This document shows positions 8,913 through 17,371 of a stretch of 64,000 nucleotides of DNA, piece after piece. The notes under the pieces were generated by a model. That model saw nothing but the letters and a program-made list of their open reading frames with translations, searched no databases and was not told the origin of the DNA. Origin of the DNA: Allomuricauda sp. NBRC 101325 (GTDB lineage Bacteria; Bacteroidota; Bacteroidia; Flavobacteriales; Flavobacteriaceae). Numbering within the stretch: the stretch's first letter is position 1; every line of letters begins with the position of its first letter. The stretch is from NCBI RefSeq assembly GCF_030268205.1, contig NZ_BSQF01000003.1:173687-237686 (forward strand), written 5' to 3'. Position numbers and translations under genes: made by a program.

Positions 8913-9767
8913 ATGAAAAAAGTTGCACTACTATTATTTGTTGGTTTAATGTGTGTTACCTTGAATGCACAGATAGAAACTCCAGCACCAAGTCCATTCT
9001 CAACTTTGGAACAAAAAGTTGGTTTGACAGATGTTACGGTAAAATACTCCAGACCTGCCATGAATGGTAGAAAAATATTTGGAGACTTAGTGCCATTTGA
9101 TGCTATTTGGAGAACAGGTGCCAATCAAAATACCATAATCACTTTTGGTGATGACGTTGAAGTAGAAGGTAAAAAGTTGAGCGCAGGAAGTTATGCCATT
9201 TATACCCGTCCTGCCCAAGCTGTATGGGAGGTTTTCTTTTATACTGATACTGAAAACTGGGGCAATCCTGCAGAATGGGATGCTTCCAAGGTTGCGGCTA
9301 CTGTAAAAGTGGAAACCATGGAAATTCCAATGCCAATCGAATCCTTTACCATTACCATTGACGATTTATATAACAATGGTGCCACCTTGGGTATTATGTG
9401 GGAGAATACCTATGTTGGGGTTAAATTTGTTGTTCCAACGGTGGATAAGGCCCTTAAGAGTATTGAAGCTACCATGAACGGTGGCGGTGAGCTAACTGCC
9501 AATGATTATTTTGCAGCAGGATCTTATTATTTTGCAGAAGGTATGAACCTTGAACAAGCAAAAACTTGGGTGGATAAAGCTGTTGAAATGGATGGTGGTA
9601 AAGCCTATTGGATGATGCGTACCCAATCGTTGATCTATGCAAAACTTGGTGATAAAGAAGGGGCTGTAAAAGCAGCAAAACGTTCTTTATCTGCGGCTCA
9701 AGCAGCTGGTAATCAAGATTACGTTAAGATGAACACGGATTCCTTGCAAGAATGGGCTGAGAATTAA
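8913..9767 (+). CDS. DUF2911 domain exported protein with TPR-like tail
   Basis: 284 residues. A signal peptide (to about 20, ending LNAQ) is followed by a DUF2911 domain (about 30-175) with recognisable stretches KVGLTDVTVKYSRPAMNGRK, DAIWRTGANQNT and GTLGIMWEN-like ATLGIMWENTYVGVKF. The tail (about 185-284) has a TPR-like arrangement: YFAEGMNLEQAKTWVDKAVE, then KLGDKEGAVKAAKRSLSAA. Family members are common secreted proteins in Bacteroidota without a known activity. The gene has its own promoter and a strong terminator, so it is monocistronic. Confidence 0.88.
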   Translation: MKKVALLLFVGLMCVTLNAQIETPAPSPFSTLEQKVGLTDVTVKYSRPAMNGRKIFGDLVPFDAIWRTGANQNTIITFGDDVEVEGKKLSAGSYAIYTRPAQAVWEVFFYTDTENWGNPAEWDASKVAATVKVETMEIPMPIESFTITIDDLYNNGATLGIMWENTYVGVKFVVPTVDKALKSIEATMNGGGELTANDYFAAGSYYFAEGMNLEQAKTWVDKAVEMDGGKAYWMMRTQSLIYAKLGDKEGAVKAAKRSLSAAQAAGNQDYVKMNTDSLQEWAEN

Positions 9768-9789
9768 AAAATCAGTTTTAAACTATATA

Positions 9790-9815
9790 AAAACCCACTT
9801 TATGTGGGTTTTTTT
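9790..9815. terminator. Bidirectional terminator between DUF2911 and symporter genes
   Basis: The stem AAAACCCAC / GTGGGTTTT has a 5-base loop, with A-rich sequence on one side and a T7 run on the other. It serves the plus-strand DUF2911 gene and the convergent symporter gene, whose stop overlaps it at 9814. Confidence 0.9.
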
Positions 9816-11520
9816 AGCGCTCTACTTTAGTATTCCCCAAAAAATTATCGAACATCTGCATCAAACTGGCCAACAGGATTACCAGAACACATCCGAAGGC
9901 ATTCAACCACAAATAGGACATCCAATCCATGTACCACCCAACAATCACGATAATTTGAGTAACAATGGCTGCCACAAAAACCGCATTTCCTTTTACGAAT
10001 TTGAAAAAGAAGGCGAGCAGGAAAATCCCAAGCACATTGCCATAGAAAATGGAACCGATAATATTTACCAATTGAATAAGGTTGTCAAATAGGTTGGCCA
10101 CATTGGCAATTGCAATGGCAATTGCACCCCAAAGAAGGGTAAAACCTTTGGTTGCCATTAGATAGTGTTTTTGATCCAAGTCTTTTTTCTGGTTTCTTTT
10201 ATAAAGGTCCAATGCCGTAATGGTACCCAAGGCATTCAATTCAGAAGCTGTGGATGACATTGCTGCGGAAAGTATAACCGCTAAAAGCAACCCTATGAGA
10301 CCTGTGGGCAGATTGTTCAAGATAAAGTGGATGAACACATAATCCTTATCGTTGGTTTCCACTTGACCATCTGCTTTGGAAATTAAACTACGAGCCGTCT
10401 CTCGGCTCATGTTCTCTTTTTGATTGATACGGATAATATCCTGTTTAGCCTGTTCAATGGCATTATATTCCTTGAGTTCCAATGCTTCGGAGAAGGCATC
10501 TTGCGCCATTCGCTTGTCGGCTTCAAGTTTTAAATGGTCTGCTTCGAGGGTTTTGTAATTTTCAGCGTATTCCGACTGCATCACAGCCTCCGTTGCTGCA
10601 GGATTAAAGTTAAGGGGAGAGGCATTGTACTGGTAGAACACAAAAACCATTGCACCCACCAACAAAATGAAGAATTGCATCGGTATTTTAAAGATACCAT
10701 TGAATACCAAGGCCCACTGGCTCTCTCGAATCGACTTTCCCGAAAGGTAACGTTGTACCTGACTTTGGTCTGTTCCGAAGTAGGCTAGGGCCAAAAAGAA
10801 TCCTCCCGTGATACCGCTCCAAAACGTATATCGGTTATCTGGATCCAAAGTAAAATCCAGAATATTCAATTTATTATTGGCACCTGCAACCTTGAGGGCC
10901 TTCGCAAAAGAAATATCGGTAGGCAATGCACCCATTATAAAGAAGAAGGCAAAGAACATCCCCAGCATTATAATGAACATTTGCTGCTTTTGGGTAACAC
11001 TTACGGCCTTTGTACCTCCAGAAACGGTGTAAATGATCACCATTATTCCGATGATCACATTGAGGGTTCTTAAATCCCAACCCAACACGGCAGAAAGGAT
11101 TATGGAAGGCGCATATATGGTAATACCTGCAGCCAAACCACGCTGCACCAGGAATAAAATCGCCGTCAAAGTTCTGGTCTTCAGGTCAAAACGGCCTTCC
11201 AACATTTCATAGGCCGTATAAACCTTCAGTTTTTTATAAATAGGGATGAAAATGAGACAGATGACCACCATGGCCAACGGAAGGCCAAAATAGAATTGCA
11301 CAAAACCCATTCCATCATGGAAAGCTTGTCCGGGGGTGGATAAAAAGGTAATAGCACTCGCTTGGGTTGCCATTACGGATAGACCAATCGTCCACCATTT
11401 TATATTGTCGCCACCGCGAACGTAGTCTTCAACGCTATCATTGCCACGGGTTTTCCAGACGCCATAGGCCACAATAAATAACAGGGTGCTACCAAGTATA
11501 ATCCAATCGAGTAATGCCAT
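9814..11520 (-). CDS. Sodium:solute symporter (SSF family)
   Basis: 568 residues with about 13 hydrophobic segments, typical of the sodium/solute symporter family. The N-terminal part reads DWIILGSTLLFIVAYGVWKT and then a conserved region SVMATQASAITFLSTPGQAF with the Ser/Gly-rich sodium site. A soluble, charged insertion (about 325-385, rich in E, K and A) lies before a late membrane segment. The substrate is unknown; sugars, sialic acid or amino acids are all possible in this family. It is the last gene of a unit: the PIG-L deacetylase and a 33-residue membrane protein come first, with 8 bases between the latter's stop and this ATG. Confidence 0.9.
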   Translation of the reverse strand: MALLDWIILGSTLLFIVAYGVWKTRGNDSVEDYVRGGDNIKWWTIGLSVMATQASAITFLSTPGQAFHDGMGFVQFYFGLPLAMVVICLIFIPIYKKLKVYTAYEMLEGRFDLKTRTLTAILFLVQRGLAAGITIYAPSIILSAVLGWDLRTLNVIIGIMVIIYTVSGGTKAVSVTQKQQMFIIMLGMFFAFFFIMGALPTDISFAKALKVAGANNKLNILDFTLDPDNRYTFWSGITGGFFLALAYFGTDQSQVQRYLSGKSIRESQWALVFNGIFKIPMQFFILLVGAMVFVFYQYNASPLNFNPAATEAVMQSEYAENYKTLEADHLKLEADKRMAQDAFSEALELKEYNAIEQAKQDIIRINQKENMSRETARSLISKADGQVETNDKDYVFIHFILNNLPTGLIGLLLAVILSAAMSSTASELNALGTITALDLYKRNQKKDLDQKHYLMATKGFTLLWGAIAIAIANVANLFDNLIQLVNIIGSIFYGNVLGIFLLAFFFKFVKGNAVFVAAIVTQIIVIVGWYMDWMSYLWLNAFGCVLVILLASLMQMFDNFLGNTKVER

Positions 11521-11528
11521 TCAGGATT

Positions 11529-11630
11529 TTAGTTGTTTAGTATCATTATGAGGTAAAAAATCAAAATATAAATGGCGTTCAAAAAGAGTACAATGCTGTA
11601 TTCTTTTTTCCATTCAAATTTGGTATCCAT
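11529..11630 (-). CDS. 33-residue single-pass membrane protein between PIG-L and SSF genes
   Basis: This short frame begins MDTKFEWKKEYSIVLFLNAI and continues with a hydrophobic stretch to the end, giving one membrane segment (about 12-31) preceded by a charged, Trp-containing cytoplasmic N-terminus. The ATG comes 1 base after the TAA stop of the PIG-L gene, and its own TAA ends 8 bases before the symporter ATG. This tight placement, and an Asn in an otherwise hydrophobic helix, suggest a real gene, perhaps an accessory subunit of the symporter. It is too short for usual gene callers. Function not known. Confidence 0.6.
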   Translation of the reverse strand: MDTKFEWKKEYSIVLFLNAIYILIFYLIMILNN

Positions 11631-11631
11631 T

Positions 11632-14163
11632 TTATCCTTTGACATTACTTTCTTTTTTTACTTCATCTTTTCCAACGGAAAGCATATTGGCGAACAATTT
11701 ATAAGCTCCAGAAACCCCAACAGGAAGTTCCCTAAAAAAGCTCAGGCCGGTGTAAATATAATGACCTTCTCCGTAAGGTGCTACCAAAAGACTACCTTGG
11801 GTTTGAGATTCCCCTTCGTCGCCCATTTCTAAAACAGGGGTGAAATCTGCGCTCCACTCGCTAGGAAAATAAAGTCCACGTTCTTGTACCCAACCATCAA
11901 AATCCTTTTCGGTAATGGCATTTGGAAAGTTTACCAAGGAATTGTTTTTGGCCAAAATATTAACTTTTGCATTCTCATCGGTAACCCTGTCATTGGAAAG
12001 GGTTAAGTCATAAGGGGCAATATTTTCGAATTGTCTGGCCCAACGACCCGCAGTGTTGTACTGCACGATCATGGTCCCACCTTTTTCCACATAATCAAAA
12101 AGGATGGGCTGCTTGAATTTCAGGGCATCTACCACATTATAGGCTCGAATTCCCACCACAACAGCGTCGTATTTATCCAAGGAACCTATTTGAATGTCAT
12201 TTGGGTCAATCAAATGCACTTGGTATCCTATCTGTTCCAAGCTTTCGGGCACATTGTCGCCAGCGCCCATAATGTAAGCGATGTGTTCTCCTGATTTTTG
12301 TATGTTCATTCGAACAACTTTTGCTTCTGACGGCAAGAGAATGGATTGCTTGGGGATATGGTCGTAATTGATTTCAACAAGTTCTTTGTCGTAGGTCTTG
12401 TTACCAATGGTAATTACAGGGGAAATTTTTCCTTCGCTTCCTGATTGTGGAGGGGAAACCTTAAAACTTACACTTATTTCTTCTCCTTTTTGAGCAATGG
12501 AAAATGGAATGCTGCTCGGTGTAACCATCCATCCTTCGGGATGATTCAAAACAACGTTTCCAGAAACATCATTTTTACCTGCTCTAATTTTCACTTGCAC
12601 ATCTTTGGTATCGGCACTGGCGAAAATCAATACTTTTTCATCAATTTTTGAAGTGGCTTCGGGTAAAATTGCAAATGGTTCGTATACCTCGCCTTTATCT
12701 GGTTTGGAATAACGGTAAATAACGGGCTTTTCGATATTGATGGCAACCCCATTGATTTCCAGAGCAAAAATAGCCGTGAAAGCACTTGGAGTTTCTGGTT
12801 TTCCAATCAACATTTGATCGTTCACGGTGTAGGTGCCCAAAGTTCCTGGATCGTTCAACCAATAAGGAGAGGTGTAGTTTGTGGTTGCTGGAACCGTAAA
12901 ACTGATGTCGAAATTGGATTTAATATTGTCGGCCAGCACTTGATCTGGGGTACTATTTTCTGAAATACCACTTAGCGAAATGGATTTTAAAGTGATGGCA
13001 TTTGCACTACGGTTGATGGCTTCAAAATTTACTTTGGCCATGCTACCGGGAGTGGCCGAAGCTTCAGCTGAACTGGCCTCAAGATAAAGTCCTGCACAGT
13101 TCAAAATCAAGGTTTGAAGTTCTTCCGATTTAAGGGTTCTCCAATGTTCGTCTTCTACTTTTTGAAGCAATTGGTACGCTTTTACCAATTCAGTAAGATG
13201 CTTTTCAGGGTTTCTAAAATTGAAATTCTTTTCTACGGCATAAAGAATCTCGCCTACGGCTGCACCACCCTTGACTCGGGACCATGTAGTGTTGATACCG
13301 TCAAAAACATCATTGTTTTTGGGCATATCTCCTTTAAGTAGCTCAATGTATTCCATGGAAGACCCTCTATCTGTCAACCTTCCAAAGCCTTGACATAAAT
13401 GCTGGCTACGTGCCATGGCGGCAATTTCGTTATTGGAAAGTCCCAACTCTGGATAGTAAGTACCCACATCTAAGCTAACCATACCCGATTTGTCCACTTT
13501 TTCAAATGCTTCCTGACTTCCGTATTGCCACCAAGAAGTATTGTAGAATATTCGTTTGGGTTGCCAAGGGGTAGTGTATTCCAATTGCTCGGCATACACT
13601 TCGGGGTTGTTGGCAATATCAAATGCTTCAACACTTAAAACAGCAGAGGAGGTGTGATGTCCATGGGTTGATCCAGGTGTTCTGTGATCGAAACGATTCA
13701 CAATCACATCTGGTTTTATTTTACGAATGGTCCAGACCACATCCGCCAACACTTTTTCTTTATCCCAAATTTTAAGGGTCTCGTTTGGGTGTTTGGAGAA
13801 ACCAAAATCGTTGGCACGGGTAAATCGTTGTTCCCCGCCATCCATATGTCGCGCAGCCAATAATTCCTCGGTGCGCAAAACACCCAAAAGTTCACGTAGT
13901 TCGGAACCAATTAAATTTTGCCCACCATCGCCTCGCGTCATAGAAAGGTATACCGTGCGCGCTTTTTCATGGTTGGACATATATGAAATTAGGCTTGTGT
14001 TCTCATCATCGGGATGAGCCGCCACATAAAGTGCAGTACCTAAAAAGTTGAGTTTTTGTAGTTCGTGATAGGTCTCAGCAGATGTAGGTTTATCTGGTTT
14101 TTGAGCATGAAGTAAGGTTACAGAAAATACAATAGCCGAGAGGGTTACCCATACGTATTTCAT
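11632..14163 (-). CDS. Exported PIG-L family deacetylase with long C-terminal extension
   Basis: 843 residues from the ATG at 14163 (MKYVWVTLSAIVFSVTLLHA, a signal peptide). A longer frame to 14310 would overlap the upstream lipoprotein gene and bury the signal peptide, so I reject it. The PIG-L/LmbE domain (about 30-270) has the zinc motif AAHPDDENTS and the distal ligands FDHRTPGSTHGHH. The C-terminal 500 residues look like beta-sandwich domains and a segment resembling a glutamine-amidotransferase-like fold (VVVGIRAYNVVDAL). It probably deacetylates an extracellular N-acetyl sugar. The neighbouring symporter could import the product; that link is inference. Confidence 0.88.
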   Translation of the reverse strand: MKYVWVTLSAIVFSVTLLHAQKPDKPTSAETYHELQKLNFLGTALYVAAHPDDENTSLISYMSNHEKARTVYLSMTRGDGGQNLIGSELRELLGVLRTEELLAARHMDGGEQRFTRANDFGFSKHPNETLKIWDKEKVLADVVWTIRKIKPDVIVNRFDHRTPGSTHGHHTSSAVLSVEAFDIANNPEVYAEQLEYTTPWQPKRIFYNTSWWQYGSQEAFEKVDKSGMVSLDVGTYYPELGLSNNEIAAMARSQHLCQGFGRLTDRGSSMEYIELLKGDMPKNNDVFDGINTTWSRVKGGAAVGEILYAVEKNFNFRNPEKHLTELVKAYQLLQKVEDEHWRTLKSEELQTLILNCAGLYLEASSAEASATPGSMAKVNFEAINRSANAITLKSISLSGISENSTPDQVLADNIKSNFDISFTVPATTNYTSPYWLNDPGTLGTYTVNDQMLIGKPETPSAFTAIFALEINGVAINIEKPVIYRYSKPDKGEVYEPFAILPEATSKIDEKVLIFASADTKDVQVKIRAGKNDVSGNVVLNHPEGWMVTPSSIPFSIAQKGEEISVSFKVSPPQSGSEGKISPVITIGNKTYDKELVEINYDHIPKQSILLPSEAKVVRMNIQKSGEHIAYIMGAGDNVPESLEQIGYQVHLIDPNDIQIGSLDKYDAVVVGIRAYNVVDALKFKQPILFDYVEKGGTMIVQYNTAGRWARQFENIAPYDLTLSNDRVTDENAKVNILAKNNSLVNFPNAITEKDFDGWVQERGLYFPSEWSADFTPVLEMGDEGESQTQGSLLVAPYGEGHYIYTGLSFFRELPVGVSGAYKLFANMLSVGKDEVKKESNVKG

Positions 14164-14255
14164 TGTTGGTTGTTTAGTGGTTGTTTCAAATATAGCCTGT
14201 TTGTGGTCAGTTGGGGAATAATTTAGAAGAGTTTTAACATCGCCTTTAAAAGGTG

Positions 14256-15188
14256 TTACAAACCTAAACTGTCTCTTAATCCTGAATCTCCATTTCTGTT
14301 CTGACCCCAATAGGCTGATTTATATGTTTTGATTTTTGTGGCGGTTGTGGTCATTTTTTTCGCATTTGGACCAAATCCGCTCTTAAATTCTTCTGTCCAA
14401 CTTTCAATGGAAAAGGGAAAGTCAGTTGTAAAAGTTATCATCAAATTTCGTTCCAATTCTGGGTAGAAAATGGAATAGGTTGAAATTCCATTCGAGGTTG
14501 TAAGTTCGGCTTTTGCGGAGTATGCTTTCATTTCTTGATGCTTCAACCGAAGAAATTCCAAAGATGGAATCATTTCTATATCACCCAAAGGAAGATTGGT
14601 AGGATTAATTCTGATTTTGTTCCAAATTTCATTTTCAAGATGTGATTTTTCCAATGAAAATTCTTGGTCAGCCTCTCCCTCAAAATAGGAATGGGAAGTA
14701 AATTCAAATTGATCACGATTGTTCAATTGGGAATACACATGGCCGCACCACTCCTGAACCGACAAGCTGGTTTTTATCGCATGCTGATTATCATAAACGG
14801 GATAAAACGTACTGGCCATAATGGAGTAGGGATAAATTCCCGTCACGAACTTTTTAGTAGCATTCAATTTTAGAACTGATATATTTTCAGGGTTGCTTTT
14901 ATCTGCTTTAACCTGTTTTTCGGGTAAAAAGGGCTCCGTCACATAAATTAAAACTGCTTTGCCATCTCGTATTTCACCATAACGAGCTTGTTGTAGTTCG
15001 TAGGAGGTGATTTCAGCTTTACCAGCATACCAATAGGCCTTGAAATCTTCCGATAATGGTTTTCTGGGTGTTTGTTCTTTGGAAATAGGCTTTGCTGTTG
15101 ATGCAATTTCATCAGGTTTTGATGCTTCCTGCTTACAGCTAAATGCAAGAACAAGAAGCAAAATTAAAAGGGAAAAATAGGGTTTCAT
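14256..15188 (-). CDS. Uncharacterised lipoprotein
   Basis: 310 residues from the ATG at 15188 (MKPYFSLLILLLVLAFSCKQ); the preceding in-frame ATG at 15209 only lengthens the signal. LVLAFSC is a lipobox, so the mature protein should be lipidated at Cys 18. The mature part starts with a low-complexity linker and continues as a globular domain with YWYAGKAEITSYELQQARYG and a Trp/Cys pair (SVQEWCGHVYSQLN). No known motif is clear. Homologues in flavobacteria are, as I recall, often mislabelled 'septum formation inhibitor Maf', but nothing here resembles Maf. It lies upstream of the PIG-L gene with a 92-base gap. Confidence 0.8.
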   Translation of the reverse strand: MKPYFSLLILLLVLAFSCKQEASKPDEIASTAKPISKEQTPRKPLSEDFKAYWYAGKAEITSYELQQARYGEIRDGKAVLIYVTEPFLPEKQVKADKSNPENISVLKLNATKKFVTGIYPYSIMASTFYPVYDNQHAIKTSLSVQEWCGHVYSQLNNRDQFEFTSHSYFEGEADQEFSLEKSHLENEIWNKIRINPTNLPLGDIEMIPSLEFLRLKHQEMKAYSAKAELTTSNGISTYSIFYPELERNLMITFTTDFPFSIESWTEEFKSGFGPNAKKMTTTATKIKTYKSAYWGQNRNGDSGLRDSLGL

Positions 15189-15244
15189 AGGAACATTTAT
15201 CTGGTTCATGGGAATTGTCGCGATATCTCAAGATACTTAACTTT

Positions 15245-15272
15245 TTGCAATGCAGGGAAAAATGTAGTTTTG
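15245..15272 (+). promoter_or_regulatory. Promoter of the U32-ferredoxin operon
   Basis: TTG (15245-15247), a 17-base spacer, then TAGTTTTG (15265-15272). Both elements and the spacing fit the flavobacterial consensus. The expected transcription start is near 15278, downstream of an in-frame ATG at 15270, so translation must begin at 15303. Confidence 0.65.
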
Positions 15273-15302
15273 CAAAATATTTCGGAAGCAAAAACTTTTG
15301 AC

Positions 15303-16547
15303 ATGCAACAGATTGAGTTGATGGCACCTGCGGGTAATTTTGAATCTTTGCAAGCTGCATTGGACAATGGAGCGGATTCGGTGTATTTTGGAGTTGAACA
15401 ATTGAACATGAGGGCTAGGGCCACCATGAACTTTACATTGGACGACCTGCCCGAAATAGCCAAACGCTGTAATGAAAAAGGAGTGAGAACCTATCTTACC
15501 CTGAACACCATTATTTACGACCATGACCTTTCCATTGTAAAAACCTTGTTGAAGAAAGCCAAAGAAGTTGGATTGACGGCAATTATTGCCATGGATCAAG
15601 CTGTAATTGCATCCGCTAGGGAATTGGGATTGGAAGTCCATATTTCTACCCAAATCAATGTGACCAATATTGAAACGGTAAAGTTTTATGCTCTTTTTGC
15701 CGACACTATGGTCTTGAGTCGTGAGTTGAGTTTGCGACAGGTAAAGAAAATCACCGAACAAATTGAAAAGGAACAAATCAAAGGCCCATCGGGTCGTTTG
15801 GTGGAGATCGAGGTGTTCGGTCACGGTGCTTTGTGTATGGCCGTTTCCGGAAAATGTTACATGAGTTTGCATTCCTATAACTCATCTGCAAATCGAGGAG
15901 CCTGTAAACAAAACTGCCGTAAAAAATACACAGTTATTGATCAAGAAACCGGTTTTGAAATGGAACTGGACAATGAATACATCATGTCTCCCAAAGATTT
16001 GTGTACCATTGATTTTCTAGATCAAGTTGCCGACGCAGGTATCAAAGTATTGAAAATTGAGGGCAGGGGACGTGCGCCCGAATATGTAGCCAAAGTCATC
16101 AAATGTTACCGTCAAGCATTGGATAGTTTGTACGATGGCAATTACGATAAGGAAAAAGTGATCTCTTGGATGCAGGAACTGGAAAAAGTTTACAACCGTG
16201 GTTTCTGGAGTGGCTACTATTTAGGACAAAAATTAGGGGAGTGGAGTAAAATTCCAGGTTCATCTGCTACGCAAAAGAAAGTTTATATTGGCAAGGGTGC
16301 CCATTTTTTCCCTAAAACCAATATTGGTGAATTTATTATCGAGGCCTACGATATTTCCATTGGCGATACCATTTTGGTAACGGGTCCGTCCACTGGTGCC
16401 AAAGAAATGAAGTTAACCGAAATGTTGGTAAATGATGCCAAACTTTCCACCGCCAAAAAAGGGGATTCTGTGACCATTCCTTTGGATTTTAGGATCCGTC
16501 TTTCGGACAAATTGTATAAAATCGTTGAAAATAAGGTAGAGGCCTAA
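15303..16547 (+). CDS. U32 family protein (YegQ/TrhP-type, probable tRNA uridine hydroxylation factor)
   Basis: 414 residues from the ATG at 15303, chosen because the promoter box overlaps the earlier ATG. It shows the U32 'peptidase' family signature: an N-terminal TIM-barrel opening MAPAGNFESLQAALDNGADS, and the cysteine cluster ALCMAVSGKCYMS followed by RGACKQNCRKKY. Those cysteines bind an iron-sulfur cluster in characterised members. In E. coli and Bacillus such proteins (TrhP) make 5-hydroxyuridine at tRNA position 34, so a protease label is doubtful. The stop overlaps the start of a ferredoxin gene (TAATG), making the ferredoxin a likely partner. Confidence 0.88.
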   Translation: MQQIELMAPAGNFESLQAALDNGADSVYFGVEQLNMRARATMNFTLDDLPEIAKRCNEKGVRTYLTLNTIIYDHDLSIVKTLLKKAKEVGLTAIIAMDQAVIASARELGLEVHISTQINVTNIETVKFYALFADTMVLSRELSLRQVKKITEQIEKEQIKGPSGRLVEIEVFGHGALCMAVSGKCYMSLHSYNSSANRGACKQNCRKKYTVIDQETGFEMELDNEYIMSPKDLCTIDFLDQVADAGIKVLKIEGRGRAPEYVAKVIKCYRQALDSLYDGNYDKEKVISWMQELEKVYNRGFWSGYYLGQKLGEWSKIPGSSATQKKVYIGKGAHFFPKTNIGEFIIEAYDISIGDTILVTGPSTGAKEMKLTEMLVNDAKLSTAKKGDSVTIPLDFRIRLSDKLYKIVENKVEA

Positions 16548-16777
16548 TGGTGGTAGTTACGCTGCAGCGCGACAAATGTATTGGCTGTAATTATTGTGTG
16601 GAAATGGCTCCTGAGCAATTTGCCATGTCCAAAAAAGATGGGAAATCTGTTTTGTTGCATTCCAAGGACAAGAAAGGATTTTATACCATTAAATCCAACG
16701 ATGAGGGCATATTTGAACCCTGCGATCAAGCATCAAAAGCCTGTCCAGTAAAAATTATTTCGGTTAAACGAACCTGA
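16547..16777 (+). CDS. Small ferredoxin
   Basis: 76 residues, cytoplasmic. The first cluster motif is CIGCNYC near residues 11-17, and a further Cys pair occurs late (EPCDQASKACPVKII), so one [4Fe-4S] or [3Fe-4S] cluster can be bound. The ATG shares one base with the stop of the U32 gene. A dedicated electron carrier for the U32 protein is the simplest reading, since that enzyme carries its own Fe-S cluster; this is inference from the overlap. A region of about 30 residues separates the two cysteine groups, as in single-cluster ferredoxins. It converges with maf, whose stop starts 1 base after this one. Confidence 0.88.
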   Translation: MVVVTLQRDKCIGCNYCVEMAPEQFAMSKKDGKSVLLHSKDKKGFYTIKSNDEGIFEPCDQASKACPVKIISVKRT

Positions 16778-17371
16778 TTACAGCTCCATTAATGTTTTAT
16801 AGACCAAATGGGTGGGCAGACCGACCACATTGGTGTACGAACCTTGAATTTCTGAGATGCCGATCATTCCAATCCATTCTTGAATGCCATAAGCACCCGC
16901 CTTATCAAAAGGTTGGCAAGTTTCAATGTAATAGTTGATTTCTTCGTCCGAAAATTCCTTTAGCTTCACTTTGGTAATGCTGCTCACTGTTTTTTGCGCA
17001 TCTTTTGTGGTAAAACATACGGATGAAATCACCTCATGCCAATCTCCTGAAAGGGTGCGTAGCATTTCAAAAGCCTCCACTTTATCGGCAGCTTTCGCTA
17101 AAGACGCATTGTTGTGCCAAACCACCGTGTCCGAAGTAATAACGATTTGATTGGGTTCCAGTTCTTCCTTAAATGGAGTGGCTTTTAATTCGGCTAAATA
17201 TTCAGATATTTCCTGACCTTGTAAATGTTCGGGATAAACTTCTTCCACTGATTTTGGGTCAATTATAAAATCGAGCCCCAATTCTTCCAAGAACATTTTC
17301 CGTCTGGGTGAGCCTGACGCCAAAATAATTTGTTTGCCCCTAAGCTTTTCTTTCAGTGGATTTTTAGTCAT
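16778..17371 (-). CDS. maf: Maf nucleotide pyrophosphatase
   Basis: 197 residues from the ATG at 17371. It begins a short distance into the frame, at the typical Maf opening IILASGSPRRKMFLEELGL, and carries SDTVVWHNN with the catalytic Asp and GYQ-type C-terminal elements (KAGAYGIQEWIG, GSYTNVVGLP). Maf proteins hydrolyse non-canonical or excess nucleoside triphosphates such as dTTP, UTP or m5-derivatives. The gene is the last of three overlapping ones: its ATG lies inside the end of the KdsC-like gene (8-base overlap). The extended start at 17404 would overlap by 41 bases and lacks the family N-terminus. Confidence 0.92.
   Translation of the reverse strand: MTKNPLKEKLRGKQIILASGSPRRKMFLEELGLDFIIDPKSVEEVYPEHLQGQEISEYLAELKATPFKEELEPNQIVITSDTVVWHNNASLAKAADKVEAFEMLRTLSGDWHEVISSVCFTTKDAQKTVSSITKVKLKEFSDEEINYYIETCQPFDKAGAYGIQEWIGMIGISEIQGSYTNVVGLPTHLVYKTLMEL

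Noticed and set aside
14164..14310. 49-residue N-terminal extension of the PIG-L protein
   Set aside because: It would overlap the upstream lipoprotein gene and place the signal peptide internally.
14256..15188. Annotation of the lipoprotein as 'septum formation inhibitor Maf'
   Set aside because: No Maf motif; the real Maf is at 16778-17371. The lipobox shows an exported protein.
15237..15872. 211-residue minus-strand frame opposite the U32 gene
   Set aside because: It mirrors a well-supported gene, has low-complexity composition and lacks any domain signature.
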